DNA from: Fragilariopsis cylindrus CCMP1102
Lineage: Eukaryota; Bacillariophyta; Bacillariophyceae; Bacillariales; Bacillariaceae
Assembly (NCBI GenBank): GCA_900095095.1
Contig: FMBT01000548.1
Location: 1 to 56,570, forward strand
DNA: 56,570 nucleotides
Reading direction: 5' to 3'
Position 1 is the first letter of the stretch, and the number at the start of each line of letters is the position of its first letter. A program made the translations under genes and the position numbers. The notes beneath the pieces were generated by a model, which was not told the DNA's origin, did not search any database, and worked only from the letters and a program-made list of their open reading frames with translations. Below, piece by piece: positions 45,327 to 56,350 of the stretch.

Positions 45327-46358
45327 ATGAATCTTCTTCGTCTTGGCCTTCTTTATCTCGTTTGTGCGGCTATGCCGTTGACGGCAAGCTATTTTGATGG
45401 GGGAGATATTGCTAAATGTGATGACGGCACTGAAGTATCTAGGGATGATTGCTTTGCTGGTGCTCTCGAGGTTACTACATCCTATACCGACAATTTTAGT
45501 CCTAATTGGGGAGATGACGAGGGGCCATGCGGCTGCTGGATTTGGTATATCCAAGAGGATATGACTTTAGTTGTTTTCAAGGATGATTATGGAGACTGTA
45601 ATGCTTACTCTGACACAAGGTTTGCAAGCATTCATGGTAGTAGTGCAAATGTTGTCTGTCAGCATCCTACATTGAATCCTGTCGATCTTAAAACTGCAGG
45701 TAACTTTGCAATCTTGACAAAATCAGGAGTGACAACCACGGGTACAACCTTGGTGGACGGTGACATGGGAACGAGTCCTATTGCTCAAACTGCTCTTACT
45801 GGTTTCGCGTTGACTTTGTACGGTGACCATTCTAAATCCTCTATAGTCACAGGCAACGTATATGCCGCTGATCATGCAGTTCCCACTCCTACCATGATGA
45901 CCACCGCTATTCACGACATGGAAGCTGCGTACACTGATGCAGCTGGTCGCACAGGTCCAAACGGTTCCACCACTGTTGGGCTGGGTCTTGCTGGTGACAT
46001 CTCAGGAATGACACTCACGTCAGGCGTTTACAAGTGGTCCACAGACGTTAAATTCAACACCGAACTAACCTTCAGCGGTAGCGCTACTGATGTATGGATC
46101 ATGCAGATCGCTGGAACCTTTACCGCTGGACGTGGCGCGCAAGTCAAACTTGGAGGAAATGCCAAGGCTGAAAACATCTTTTGGGCAATTGCTGATCCGG
46201 TTGCCTTTGACAATGATTCCCACGGGGAAGGTATCTTTCTTGCCAAGACAATGATTTCATTCAACGCAGGAAGCAGTCTATATGGAGCAGCATTTGCCCA
46301 GACTGCGGTCACGATGATTTCTACTACCATCGAAGGCGCATTAAACACAATGCCATAA
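45327..46358 (+). CDS. Ice-binding protein (DUF3494/IBP-1 family) with N-terminal Cys-rich domain
   Basis: 343 residues, no intron. The start at 45327 (an inner Met, not the first in frame) gives a clean signal peptide, MNLLRLGLLYLVCAAMPLTA. Residues 20-115 form a six-Cys domain (KCDDGTEV, DDCFAGA, GPCGCWIW, GDCNAYSD, VVCQHP) not typical of the family. From about 117 the family fold follows with its hallmarks: LKTAGNFAILTKSG, TTLVDGDMGTSPIA, TGNVYAADHAVPTP, MEAAYTDAAGR, GDISGMTLTSGVYKW, DVWIMQIAGT, AENIFWAI and FLAKTMISF. These beta-solenoid proteins are secreted, bind ice and inhibit recrystallisation in sea-ice diatoms, fungi and bacteria; transfer from bacteria is the accepted origin. Codon use is more balanced and the frame is free of the Asn/Gln/Ser runs seen in neighbouring genes. 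Unbroken frame; family call firm. Confidence 0.95.
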   Translation: MNLLRLGLLYLVCAAMPLTASYFDGGDIAKCDDGTEVSRDDCFAGALEVTTSYTDNFSPNWGDDEGPCGCWIWYIQEDMTLVVFKDDYGDCNAYSDTRFASIHGSSANVVCQHPTLNPVDLKTAGNFAILTKSGVTTTGTTLVDGDMGTSPIAQTALTGFALTLYGDHSKSSIVTGNVYAADHAVPTPTMMTTAIHDMEAAYTDAAGRTGPNGSTTVGLGLAGDISGMTLTSGVYKWSTDVKFNTELTFSGSATDVWIMQIAGTFTAGRGAQVKLGGNAKAENIFWAIADPVAFDNDSHGEGIFLAKTMISFNAGSSLYGAAFAQTAVTMISTTIEGALNTMP

Positions 46359-46596
46359 TGATCTAAACGTAGGAGGGTGACTCGGGGTAAACCGGAATTC
46401 ATAAGCAGTACTGTAAGACCTATAATAATGAAGCTATTACTTTAGAACATATAATATTCATTTCTAGATATTTTAATGTAATTGCATTGCAATTGCAGCT
46501 GCATTTATTTATCTATATTTAGCCTACCTTGCTTTTACGTACAGGCAAGTCACTGTAATTAATTATTTAATTAATCTTACATGTATTAGATCCACA

Positions 46597-46737
46597 TTAA
46601 ATGTTTATGTATACTTTTTTGTCATGATTCTTCTTTTTATGAATGCCAAACAGTCTCTTTGTAGAGATAGATGAGAACCATTTTCTTTTATTCTTTTTCT
46701 TGTTGTTATTATTACTACTACTACTCTCGCTGTTGCC

Positions 46738-46768
<31 letters not shown>

Positions 46769-48426
46769 ATGAATATTTCAAGTATTTCATCGTCATCGTC
46801 ATAGTCATAGTCTATTTCTGTACTACTGTTGTTGTTGTTGGTGGTGGTGTTGCCCTCACTCTTTGTATCAATCATAGTAGTAGTAGATCGTGTGGATGCT
46901 TTCATTCCGAATGGTTTTGCTATTACTACCAATTCTTTTTCTGGTAGTAATGATGAGGGTGGTGGTGGTGGTGGTGGTGTTGGTGAGACTGCAACACTTC
47001 TATTATTTGTTGACGTAATCCGTTTTCCATACGGATATACAAAGCTTGATGGTGGAACAAATATATCAGTAGCCGGAGAAATCTTTCTCCATTCTGTTGG
47101 AGAAATCTTTCTCCATTCTGATGTAGTTGTATCATATTGTTCGTGTCTTAGAATCCTACTAACCATATCAAAAGAAGACGAAGACTGTGATTGTGCTTTT
47201 GCATGTGGTGTCGTCGTCTTCAATGACAATGTTGACGGTAGTGTGTTGTTGTCGTCCATTATGCTGGCGTTGTCCTCGTGCGGTAGTGATTCTTGCACTA
47301 CTTCCGGTACTGATGATGACAAAGGGGTGGTGGTTTTGAATAATGATCGTCCTTCTTGATTTTGAGCTCGTCGTCCTCCTCGTACACTATTCTTCTTAGG
47401 ACTATTATTAGAACTGCTTTTAGTACTAGTAGTTCTATTGATTTCATCACTACTGCGCCTTTCAAAAATCGTTGTGGATGTAACTGGATCATCTATATCC
47501 TCCATTTTTATTCCTTCATCAGGATTCGAAACATTGCTCTCATTCTCAATCTCATCTTCCTCGATTATCGGTTTGATAGATACGACACGATGAGTAGACT
47601 TGCTCTTCGTCTTCTTCTTCTGCTTCCTACTATTCTTGCTTTTATTATTATCCGATAATGTTGTCGTTGTCTTGGTTTTGTGGCTTCTACCAGTACTACT
47701 AGTCCTCTCGATTGTCGTCTTTTTCTTCTTGCTGCTGCACTGTTTCTTCTTTTTCCTGCCTGACAGTTTTAGTTTCGGTATAGTGATATGTGATACAAGA
47801 TCATCTTCAATAGTAGCAAATTCATTGTAGTTGATTACTAAGAATTCATCATCCAATGGTGATACAGTCTGTACATCAATTGATGTAGTAACTTGAGATA
47901 CGTCATCTTCAAATACATTATATGCATCATGATCCATTATTAATATTCTGTGTGCATCATTCTTCTTGTTCCTTCTCTTTTTTTTATGCTGCTGCTTGTT
48001 TCGTTCCAGCAAACGAGGATGTAGTTGTTCACCAGCATTATTGCCGCTTCCTCTAATCTTTCTTGTTTTGTTGTTGTTGTTGTTGTTGTTGTTTTTCATT
48101 GCTGTTGCTCCCACTGCTTTTTGTTCTACTTCTTCTACTTCTTCCTTTCTGCTCTTGTGATTATTTCTTTGTGATGTCTTATCACTCAGTGATGATGATG
48201 ACGATGTCGCCGTTGTACGACCACATTCAGCTGATGCTGCTGCTGCGGCTGCTGTTAACAAAGTCTTCTTCTTCTTCAGGAATAAAAGATCATCATCGTC
48301 ATCATCATCATCCTCTACTGATGATGAGTCTGAAACCGAGTTGGAATCAGAATCATCTTCTGAATCAGATTCTGATTCTATTGGTGGTTGTATTAGTCCA
48401 TCTTTGAATAAAGTATGAATATTCAT
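46597..48426 (-). CDS. Large low-complexity charged protein, unknown function
   Basis: An intact frame; the ATG at 48426 (MNIHTLFKDGL) is preferred over the one at 48510, whose extra 28 residues read as AT-rich leader. About 609 residues, no recognised domain. Acidic Ser/Asp/Glu near the N-terminus (IESESDSEDD) is followed by runs of Asn, Lys-rich basic clusters (GRKKKKQ, KKTKSKSTHR), a conserved-looking segment (DAYNVFEDDVSQVTTSID, then DDEFLVINYNEFATIEDDLV), a direct duplication (EWRKISPTEWRKISP), a Pro run and an Asn run before a basic end. Multiple nuclear-localisation-like clusters suggest a nuclear protein. A frame this long without a break argues that it is coding. Confidence 0.6.
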
Positions 48427-49665
48427 CTTGTAGAATTTGTAGAATTGTATATTGTAGAGTACTGTATGTATGTATGTATTCAACAATAAATAATGTAAAT
48501 AAAATAACACTTCTTTTTAATGTTATATGTGATCTCTTGCTAACTTATTACAATGCTTTCTTGTGTATTGTATTGTACGTACGGTATGTATGTGTTGTTA
48601 TTATACGTGGTAATACTTTTATCTTAGCCCAGCCATTGACCACAACGACCAAGTCAAGAAGTTCTCAAGTCAAAGGTACAGGAGTGTGTGTGTGTAATAA
48701 GTACTGGCGTAGGTAAGGAAGTTACAGTACAGTATGAGTAGGATTTTTTGTGAGCGATAGATTCGGGCCTAAAACTGACGCTATCAACGAATAATAAAAA
48801 ATGAACAATAATCACGAACAATCACGAACAACAACAAGCTCAACACAACACTTATCACTAGTACACTGTACACATCATAAATCACGAGTCGTGAGTTGAT
48901 TTAATAAGCCTGATAATCCCCTTTAAATACTACTTCAAGCATAAATATGTTATTCGGACTCATACTTAACGTAGTATTTATTAGTTGGGGAATGGAGTTC
49001 GATTGTTGTTTTTTACGTTGATTTTAGTACAGTACTACTACCGTATTCATTCACGGACAACGCTCGCTCACACCTTTATGATTCGTGGATGGTAACGGTA
49101 TGACTACTAGCTAACAGAAATAATATGCGATACAGTACTTAATACTACTATACTACTACTGTAATACTAATACTACAACAGCCATTCATTTAAAACCACA
49201 TATATATAGTAGTCCTAATGCCTCATGGCCCTCCAGTCTGCTGCACTCATACAATTGCCGTCAATCATTCTATGATCCTTGTTTGTTTGTTTATTGGTTC
49301 TTTGAAAAATCCTCTGCTACTTCGAAATTATTCAAAGAAGAATGGTGGCACTATAAACTAACTACATGCAGTAACAAACTATTATATGAATAAAAACCGA
49401 TCATAACTAATACTGATAATACTGTTATAAATTAATAGTAATAATACGTGCAACGAAATAGAAGGAATAATATAATATATATAGACAGATATTCATCTGC
49501 CATGGTAATGTGATAGGCAATAGATAAACAAGAAGAGAGACAGCAGAAACTGCTCGACCGCGATGGAGGGACGGGAATCATATCGATGGGACTGGAATAT
49601 TGAATCGACGGAAGATCAAGTCATTTCTTACCAACCCAAAACCAATCCAGAAAATTAATATGCTA
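48427..49665. other. Intergenic, about 1.2 kb
   Basis: No gene seen. Dense in TACAGTAC-type motifs (48453, 48723, 49026, 49127) and GTAT tandems near 48460. Confidence 0.55.
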
Positions 49666-51416
49666 TTAGAATGAGGAGAAAAACGCGTTGCTCACTTTCT
49701 CTGCAGCATCTGCGCCATCTTCGTCATTACTCTCCGCGCCAATTGTATCGAATGTTTCTGTTGAATTTCCGGATCCACTTCCGGATCCACTTCCAGATCC
49801 ACTTTCGGATGTAGCTGCAGATGGTTCTGTTGTAGGAGGGGTAGTAGGAGTAACGGTAGGTGATTTTGTAGGTGGACTAGTTGGTGGACTAGTTGGTGGA
49901 CTAGTTGGTGGACTAGTTGGTGGACTAGTTGGTGGACTAGTTGGTGGACTAGTTGGTCGATTAGTAAGACCTGCGTTATCCGTTTGGGTCAAAAGGAGTG
50001 GTGTTGGTGTTGGTGTTGGTTGAGGACCTTCAGTAAGTGTAGGAGAAGTAGGTGCAAATGTAGGTTCAGGACCTTCAGTAATAGGTGACACGGTACAGTA
50101 CTCATCATCATCATCATAGTCATCGTTATCATGATCATGATCATGATCATGATCATGATCGGGATCATCATCTTCGGCTTCTTCGGCTTCTTCGGCTTCT
50201 TCGGCTTCTTCGGCATCTTCGGCATCTTCGGCATCTTCGTTAGATGGTCCATTATCATCATCGTCACCATCGTCATCATCGTCACCTTCGTTGTCGTCGT
50301 CGCTAGATGGTCCGCTTGCCTTGGATCCTTTTCCTCCCTTGTAAGCATCGACTTCTCCTTCTTCGTCGCCATCGTAGTTGTTCATGCCACCAATTCTTTG
50401 TCCGCTTGCCTTGAACCCTTTTCCTCCCTTGTAAGCATCGACTTTTCCTTCTTCGTCGTTATCGTAGTTGTTCATGCCATCAATTCTTTGTCCAATACCG
50501 AGATGACGTGTTGCATCATTATCAAATCGATGTGCTAAACCACCCCCCTTTCCTCCTTTCCCGTTATTCTTAGTCAAAGATTTGCCATTTCTTCCTCCCT
50601 TGATACCTTTGGTACCGTAGTGTATTTCCCGGGAGTCCGTATGAGAGTGTGTAGGTCGTTCTTTACATTTCTTTTCCTTCTTCTCCTTCTTTTCTTCTTC
50701 TTGTCGCCTTTTCCTCCCTTCCCCTTTCCCTTTCCGGACGGAAATGGAGTAACTGTAGGAGCAACTGTAGGAGCAACTGTAGGAGCATGTAACGAAGGAG
50801 GACATGATGTAGGAAGAAATGTTGTAGGAGTAAATGTAGGAGAACTTGAAGGAGTAAATGTAGGAGCAACTGTAGGAGCACTTGTAGGAGCACTTGTAGG
50901 AGCACTTGTAGGAGGACGTGAAGGAGCAACTGTAGGAGCACTTGTAGGAGGACGTGTAGGAGCAACTGAAGGAGCACTTGCAGGCGAAAGTGAAGGAGGA
51001 CGTATAATATTTTCGTTGTTACCTTGTGGATTTGAAGCTGTAATATCAAAAGGAGCAGGTGTACGAGCAACTTGTGAATTTACAATATCAAAAGGAGCAG
51101 GTGTAGGTAGAGATTTAGCTTCAGTTTCAGGTTGAAGGTCACGAAGAATAGTAGTAGTACTATCACCTATAATGACATCAACGACGACATCACCATCACT
51201 ATTACCATCACCATTGCCATTATTAGAACCTCGCAATAAAGAGGAGGAGGGTTGTTCTTGTTGTTGATGGTGATCGATGACGGAAGCGGTACTAGTAGCG
51301 GCCATTGATGGCGATGCAACCAGTAGTAGTACTATTAGTATCATAGTAGTGATACCGAGTAATGCATGTTGCATCAACATACTGATATTAGATTTCTTCT
51401 TATGCGTGATCATCAT
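49666..51416 (-). CDS. Secreted PT-rich, Lys-Gly and acidic repeat protein (wall-type), one frame break
   Basis: Two overlapping frames (51416-50574 and 50805-49666) form one product broken by a one-base slip near 50720, where a GKGKGGKG stretch passes into RRQEEEKK. N-terminal signal peptide, MLMQHALLGITTMILIVLLL, from Met 13. It is followed by a linker with two TPAPFDI segments, a PTSAPTVAP-type stalk, a basic Lys/Arg block, two near-identical 30-residue units (GQRI-GMNNYD-DEEG-VDAYKGGKG-KASG), an acidic Asp/Glu/Ala tract, a His-Asp alternation (DHDHDHDHDH), a second stalk of seven PTSP-PTSP units and a Ser-Gly run near the C-terminus. No TM or catalytic domain. The order of stalk, Lys-Gly and acidic blocks suits an extracellular, possibly frustule- or matrix-associated protein, but similarity to known silaffins or pleuralins is compositional only. 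Confidence 0.65.
49871..49954 (+). repeat. 12-bp coding tandem (GGTGGACTAGTT)7
   Basis: Seven perfect 12-bp units encode the repeated Pro-Pro-Thr-Ser stalk on the minus strand. Lack of third-position changes implies recent expansion. Confidence 0.95.
50131..50233 (+). repeat. Coding microsatellites for His-Asp and Glu/Asp-Ala runs
   Basis: Five ATGATC hexamers (about 50131-50160) precede about eight 9-bp GCTTCTTCG/GCATCTTCG units, encoding the His-Asp and acidic tracts of the PT-rich protein. Confidence 0.9.
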
Positions 51417-52161
51417 GGTGGTCGGTCGTTTGTTGTAATGTTATTGTTATTGTTATTGTTATTGTTGTTATTGATGTCTTTTGTCGAATGAAGATGAAAA
51501 TGAAATGAATGTGTGGTAAACTCGAAATATTTATTGCCTTCGCTTTTGCATGCAAATACAGGAACTGTATAGTATAATATAGTAAATCGGTACAGTAATA
51601 TGAATGAAGCAGGAATGAAAGCAGTATCAATACAAAAGCCAAATCAGTCATACAACAACAACGTACGCCTTTGCATCGTTGTTGTTGTTTCCGTTTTGTT
51701 TTACTTCTTTTTGTTCCGTTCCTCGTCTCTTTAGAGATAATTGTGTTCTTGTATATCCCGTAACGAAATAACGTTTTTGTTATAACACTGTATGTATTCC
51801 TTCTCTTTACTTTAATTTTTTTGACTTTCCGTTCTACACGAATGAATCAAATATTAACGAACTATTCAATCATTTTTGCATTGTATGAAAGAATGGGAAT
51901 CACATATATACATGCATACACCATCAACTATAAGTTCATTCCGTTCCGCGACGTACAGTAACGCATACTCATGCCAGATGCAAATTGAAATTGAATTTAA
52001 ATTTAATTTAATTTGAGTATGCAATTGCTATTTTTCTTTATTATTGTTCTTGTGGGAATTAAATGCAATTGAATTGAATTGAGTCGAATTGAATTGAATT
52101 GAATCATAATACTTGTATAGTAAATATTGTATACGGGAATTGATACCGTCCCGAATTTCCT

Positions 52162-52200
<39 letters not shown>

Positions 52201-53046
52201 TGTGAAGAGTTGAGTTGAGTGTGTTAGTATATCTCTGTGAATTTCTATGTGAAGAAGGATAAGAGTGTGACACTCCGCTTTTTTTTTCTTCTCTTTTGAA
52301 ACTGATGTGACGTATTGTTCAACCGGTAATACAGTACGTATCGTTATATCATAATTTAATAATTGATATATACTCCGCCAAGGCAACTCATCTTAAAAGA
52401 ACATTCCCGCCTACAGTACGCGATTCTTTCCCTCCTTTATTCTCTCCCTTTCTCTCTCTCTCATCTCTTCCTTTTAACCCTCTGTTAGTAACAAAGACAA
52501 CTCCATCTGACTCTTAGTACAACTACCGTACTATAGAACTTTCTTGTGTTTTCATCCATCCTGTTCGAATGATTGATTCAACGGTACTGTATGTGCATTG
52601 TGCATTTTCCAGTTTTCAGATTTAGTGTACTGTATACTGTACACATAGAACTACATACCGCTTACAAGCGCGCCAGAATTTGAAAAAAGCGATCAACTGA
52701 CGACATGCAGACGACGAGACGGTCGTTGTTTTCAATCATGTATAAGATTTGATTTTGAGTCATGAGTGAGTGACAATTGAAACAAAACAATTCCACGCGG
52801 AAGTGCATTTCATAAGTACATATCTTTACTACGTGCACACAAAAAAAGCATGGTGTCATCTCATCAACAATTGAAGTTACACTTCACAAAGAAGATCTTT
52901 CTCGTTCAATCTGTTTATCGGAATGCATTCTCAATATTTATTTATTATTTTTTCGAATTGGCATTGTCACAGATAAATACTTTTAATTGAAAGCAACAAA
53001 CATCCTATCCCAAGCCAGACAAATAAAGATCCCCGACCGACCGTCA
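51417..53046. other. Intergenic, about 1.6 kb
   Basis: No gene seen. Contains a TTGTTA hexamer tandem near 51440-51470, AATTG(A) pentamers near 52068-52103, a (CT)n tract at 52166-52196 and several TACAGTAC motifs. Confidence 0.55.
52166..52196 (+). repeat. (CT)15 microsatellite
   Basis: About fifteen CT units after a T6 run. Confidence 0.95.
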
Positions 53047-53895
53047 ATGTTCCATTAAATTTCCTAGTATGCCTCGTCGCCTTCGGCAGTAGTGCCCTCG
53101 CTTTTTCTCCTCCATCGTCAATGTCAGCGTCGAGACTTCATTCTGCGACACAAACAACGAAAAACGACAACATCACTCTTGTTGGATTAGAAGTTGTGGA
53201 TGATGAATCATCAGGAGATGATGCCACACCATTAAGTCCATTTGATGCCTATTTGCCAACCGAAACACAAATAGAAGTGGCATATAAAGATACTCTTGTT
53301 GGTAGTGGATATACTGTTGGTGAAAAAGAAAAACAAGTTCTAACTATCAAGTATACAGCAATTTTTATTGATAATGATAGTACACGTAAACCAAAATCAT
53401 TTGATTTTGCAGAAAATTTTGTCTGTAAAACTGGTTCCAATGGTATATTACCTGGATATGAAGAAGGATTAGCAGTAAGTTACCTCAAATACTTGTATAG
53501 AGAATTTTGTGTTGTGGTGCGGTGAAGTGATTTGTGTGTCCTTTTTTTCTATTTGTTATGAGAAAGTACATGACGACAATCGACTGTATTGTATCTAACT
53601 CGTTTTATTTCCTTTCCTTTTTTTATTCCACTGTACTGTACTGTGTACTATATAGGGTATGAAGGTTGGTGGAAAACGTATCATACGTGTACCACCAAAT
53701 AAAGGGTATGGTGACGAATGGTATAAGGGAACAATTCCACCAAATTCACATTTAGAATTTGATTGTGAATTAAAATCAATAGCACAAACACCACAAGAAG
53801 AAATTATGGTACAAATAGAAAATTTTGGTACTGCACGTTTAGCAGGAATTATAGTGTTTGGTGGTTATTTAATATTAAGTCCATTTTTTACATAA
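53047..53895 (+). CDS. FKBP-type peptidyl-prolyl isomerase, plastid-targeted, C-terminal membrane span, 2 exons
   Basis: Exon 1 to 53475, intron 53476-53655 (GTAAGT..TAG, 180 bp), exon 2 53656-53895. The FKBP domain spans the junction: LTIKYTAIF, FDFAENFVCKTG, ILPGYEEGLA joined to GMKVGGKRIIRVPPNKGYG and LEFDCELKSI. FKBPs catalyse prolyl cis-trans isomerisation. The frame before MSASRL extends upstream as NFLVCLVAFGSSALAF-SPP, a signal peptide with an ALA-F junction typical of diatom plastid import. It lacks an in-frame ATG unless one missing base is restored at about 53053, which links it to the ATG at 53047. The C-terminus has a membrane span (LAGIIVFGGYLILSPFF), suggesting a thylakoid or envelope membrane anchor. 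If the upstream extension were rejected, the start would be 53121. FKBP call firm, start moderately sure. Confidence 0.85.
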
Positions 53896-55829
53896 GTTGT
53901 TGTGAAGCTATTTAATTGAATTGAATTAAATAAACTGATGGTAAAATAATTTTGAATGTCTCGGACAAGAAGAATAAACCATATCGAATATAATATTATT
54001 GTATCCGTCGAAATCGACGTGGGAAGAGATCGGATTTTATTGTATTGTGATGTGAGGTATGGTATGGCGATTCTTCTCATCTTTATTTATCACAGATCGA
54101 AACAATAAATTGCAAATAAAGTGTACCCTTACTAGCTAGAGCATTGAAGAAGAAAAAAAACTCTCTCGTGATGAACGCTTCGTTACTCACTCCTTCCTTT
54201 CGTTGGGTTGATGCGTGGGGAAGGCGTATATATATATACTTCAGATGATAGATTGGGACAAAGAAGAAAACATATTAGTCTGTAAATTAAATTTCTACTT
54301 TTAAACGACCACAAGTGTTCTTTATTTTGTGTTGCTACCTGCCATTTTAATCTATTAGTTTCGTTTGTAGATGGTGATGATGATGATACAACAGAAAATT
54401 CTAACTATTGATCTGCTAGCTAGTAGTAAGAGTCACCATCCTGTCAGTACTGTACAATTTTCACTTGTCTTTTTCAATCATTGATGCAAGCAAAATGTAG
54501 AACCACTATCTAACTACCTACATTCATGATGGAATCCCCTTTTCTTTGCTGTTATATATTTGACACAGTACACATAAGAATACTAATAATGCAACATAAA
54601 TCCAACACAAACATTCCGGCACAAGTAGAATGTCAATGTTATAGGCTACATACAACAAGCATAATTTGGTGTGCCACAGATGTTTGACCATATACAATAA
54701 TTAATAATGCAAATGACACCAACCAGACAACATATATCTATATTATACCACCTACTGTGTAACTTGCATCGTTATAAATGCAAGACAGATATGTGGCAGC
54801 AGCACTGATAGCCCTGATATGATAAGCTTATCTATTGCTACAGGATTCATCAGCCAATAATGTATGAAAAATCAGGGAAGAAAAAAAGAATAGGCAAATA
54901 GTAAATCCACCAACAATACAACTGTGGAAAGACACATTGATGTAGTGTAGTAGATAGCCATCTATGCACACCACCCACGAGCATCCTCCATCTATAACAG
55001 CATCTATACATGGGGTGCACTTTCCCTGCCATTCACAACCATTCAATCCTACTGACCATTCATTTCATGACAGATCAGAACACTAATAATGGTGAAATAT
55101 CCACACATAAATAATCACTTACAACACTGGCATAACTTGACAAGGACAGTAGTCATAATTATTGGTAACAATCAAATTTTGTACTTTGACTCTCTTCTTG
55201 CACAAGTCTTACCAGACACATCATGCAAGATAAGAGGCATACAAATGATTATGACAGGGGGCATCCCTATAATAGCTGCTGACAAAAAAATATTACAGCA
55301 TCCTCAGTGGAATGGGAAATGCTGGCATCATCATGTAACGCAACATGTATTTTATTCTATTGTGGCTATTAATTTTGCTAGGAGAACTTTTCCGGAAAGT
55401 GAAGTTATGGAACCCATTATATGATTAATCTTTATATGTCTGCAGCACAGCATTGATGTACAGGGGTTTTCTTTTGGCCTATATTAGCTAAAATCAACTA
55501 GAATTTATCTTGCAAGAGGTGTACTGTGTGAACCAGAGGCCCTGCTAACGGGGGCTTTAGGTGGGTTAGTTTATCTTATGAGTATTTGTGTGGATGTTCC
55601 TGTCAAAATTGGTGTGGGATCATTTTCCAACCAACAGTGACTATTTTAAGTATGGTCCTTGATTAATCTTTTATAATGAGTAATTTTGGAAAACAAGGTC
55701 AAATTGCAATTACATCCAAAATAATGGTGGGTTGGGATATATAGGCTTCCCATTCACAAGTAATATGTCCTAGTGAGGACATTCTAGATGAGGACAGTAA
55801 ATCAATACTGTGTTCTAATTTACCTGGTG
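53896..55829. other. Gene-poor flank, about 1.9 kb
   Basis: No supportable gene. A copy of the dispersed module lies at 54845-54920. A (TA)n stretch lies near 54230-54240, and CAGTACTGTAC near 54448. Confidence 0.6.
54845..54920 (+). repeat. Dispersed module, copy related to 14990, 16110 and 16289
   Basis: Shares ATTCATCAGCCAATAATGT, AAATCAGGGAAG, AAAGAATA-GCAAAT and CCACCAAC in order with the left-hand copies, in the same orientation. Confidence 0.65.
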
Positions 55830-56350
55830 GTATGTTTAAATAATGAAAACATGTATGTATTTTGGACAGTAAGATTTTGATAAGAAACGAACAACAAAAT
55901 ATCTCAAATAAAAGGGTTGCAAAGGACAACACCAGATGAGTTGGGTACAGTAGCATCCACAAAGAGTACTAGAACATTGTGTTTGCCTTCTAAAACTTTT
56001 CTGCCTCTGTGGTTGTGGAATGATACTCATTCCGCTGTTGTAGAAGGCACATAAACAACATGATTTTTGATCAAAATGAACAACAAAATATCTCAGATAA
56101 AAAGGTTGGAGAGGACAACACTAGATGGGCCAGGTGCAGTAGCATCCACATATAGTACTAGAATATTGTGTTTGCCTTCTACAACTTTTCTACTCCTGTG
56201 GTTGCGGAATGAAATTCATTTCACTATTGTGGAAGGCACAAAAATAACAAGATTTTGGTCAGAAATGAACAACAAAATATCTCATTTGAAAGGGTTGCAG
56301 AGAACAACACTAGATGGGCTGGGTGTACTAGCATCCATTATATCTATACC
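55830..56350 (-). repeat. Satellite-like array, about 2.5-3 units of 189 bp, inverted relative to 17560-18440
   Basis: The landmark GGTTG(C/G) (reverse of CTGCAACC) falls at 55915, 56104 and 56293, both spacings 189 bp. Units contain ATATCTCA-AT-AAAGGGTTGCA, GACAACAC-AGATG, AGTACTAGAA-ATTGTGTTTG, and TTGTGGAAGGCAC-like segments, which are reverse complements of the left-hand array. Confidence 0.9.

Noticed and set aside
55089..55424. 111-residue plus-strand frame
   Set aside because: No recognisable motif, lies in the gene-poor flank next to repeats, and has no splice or start context.
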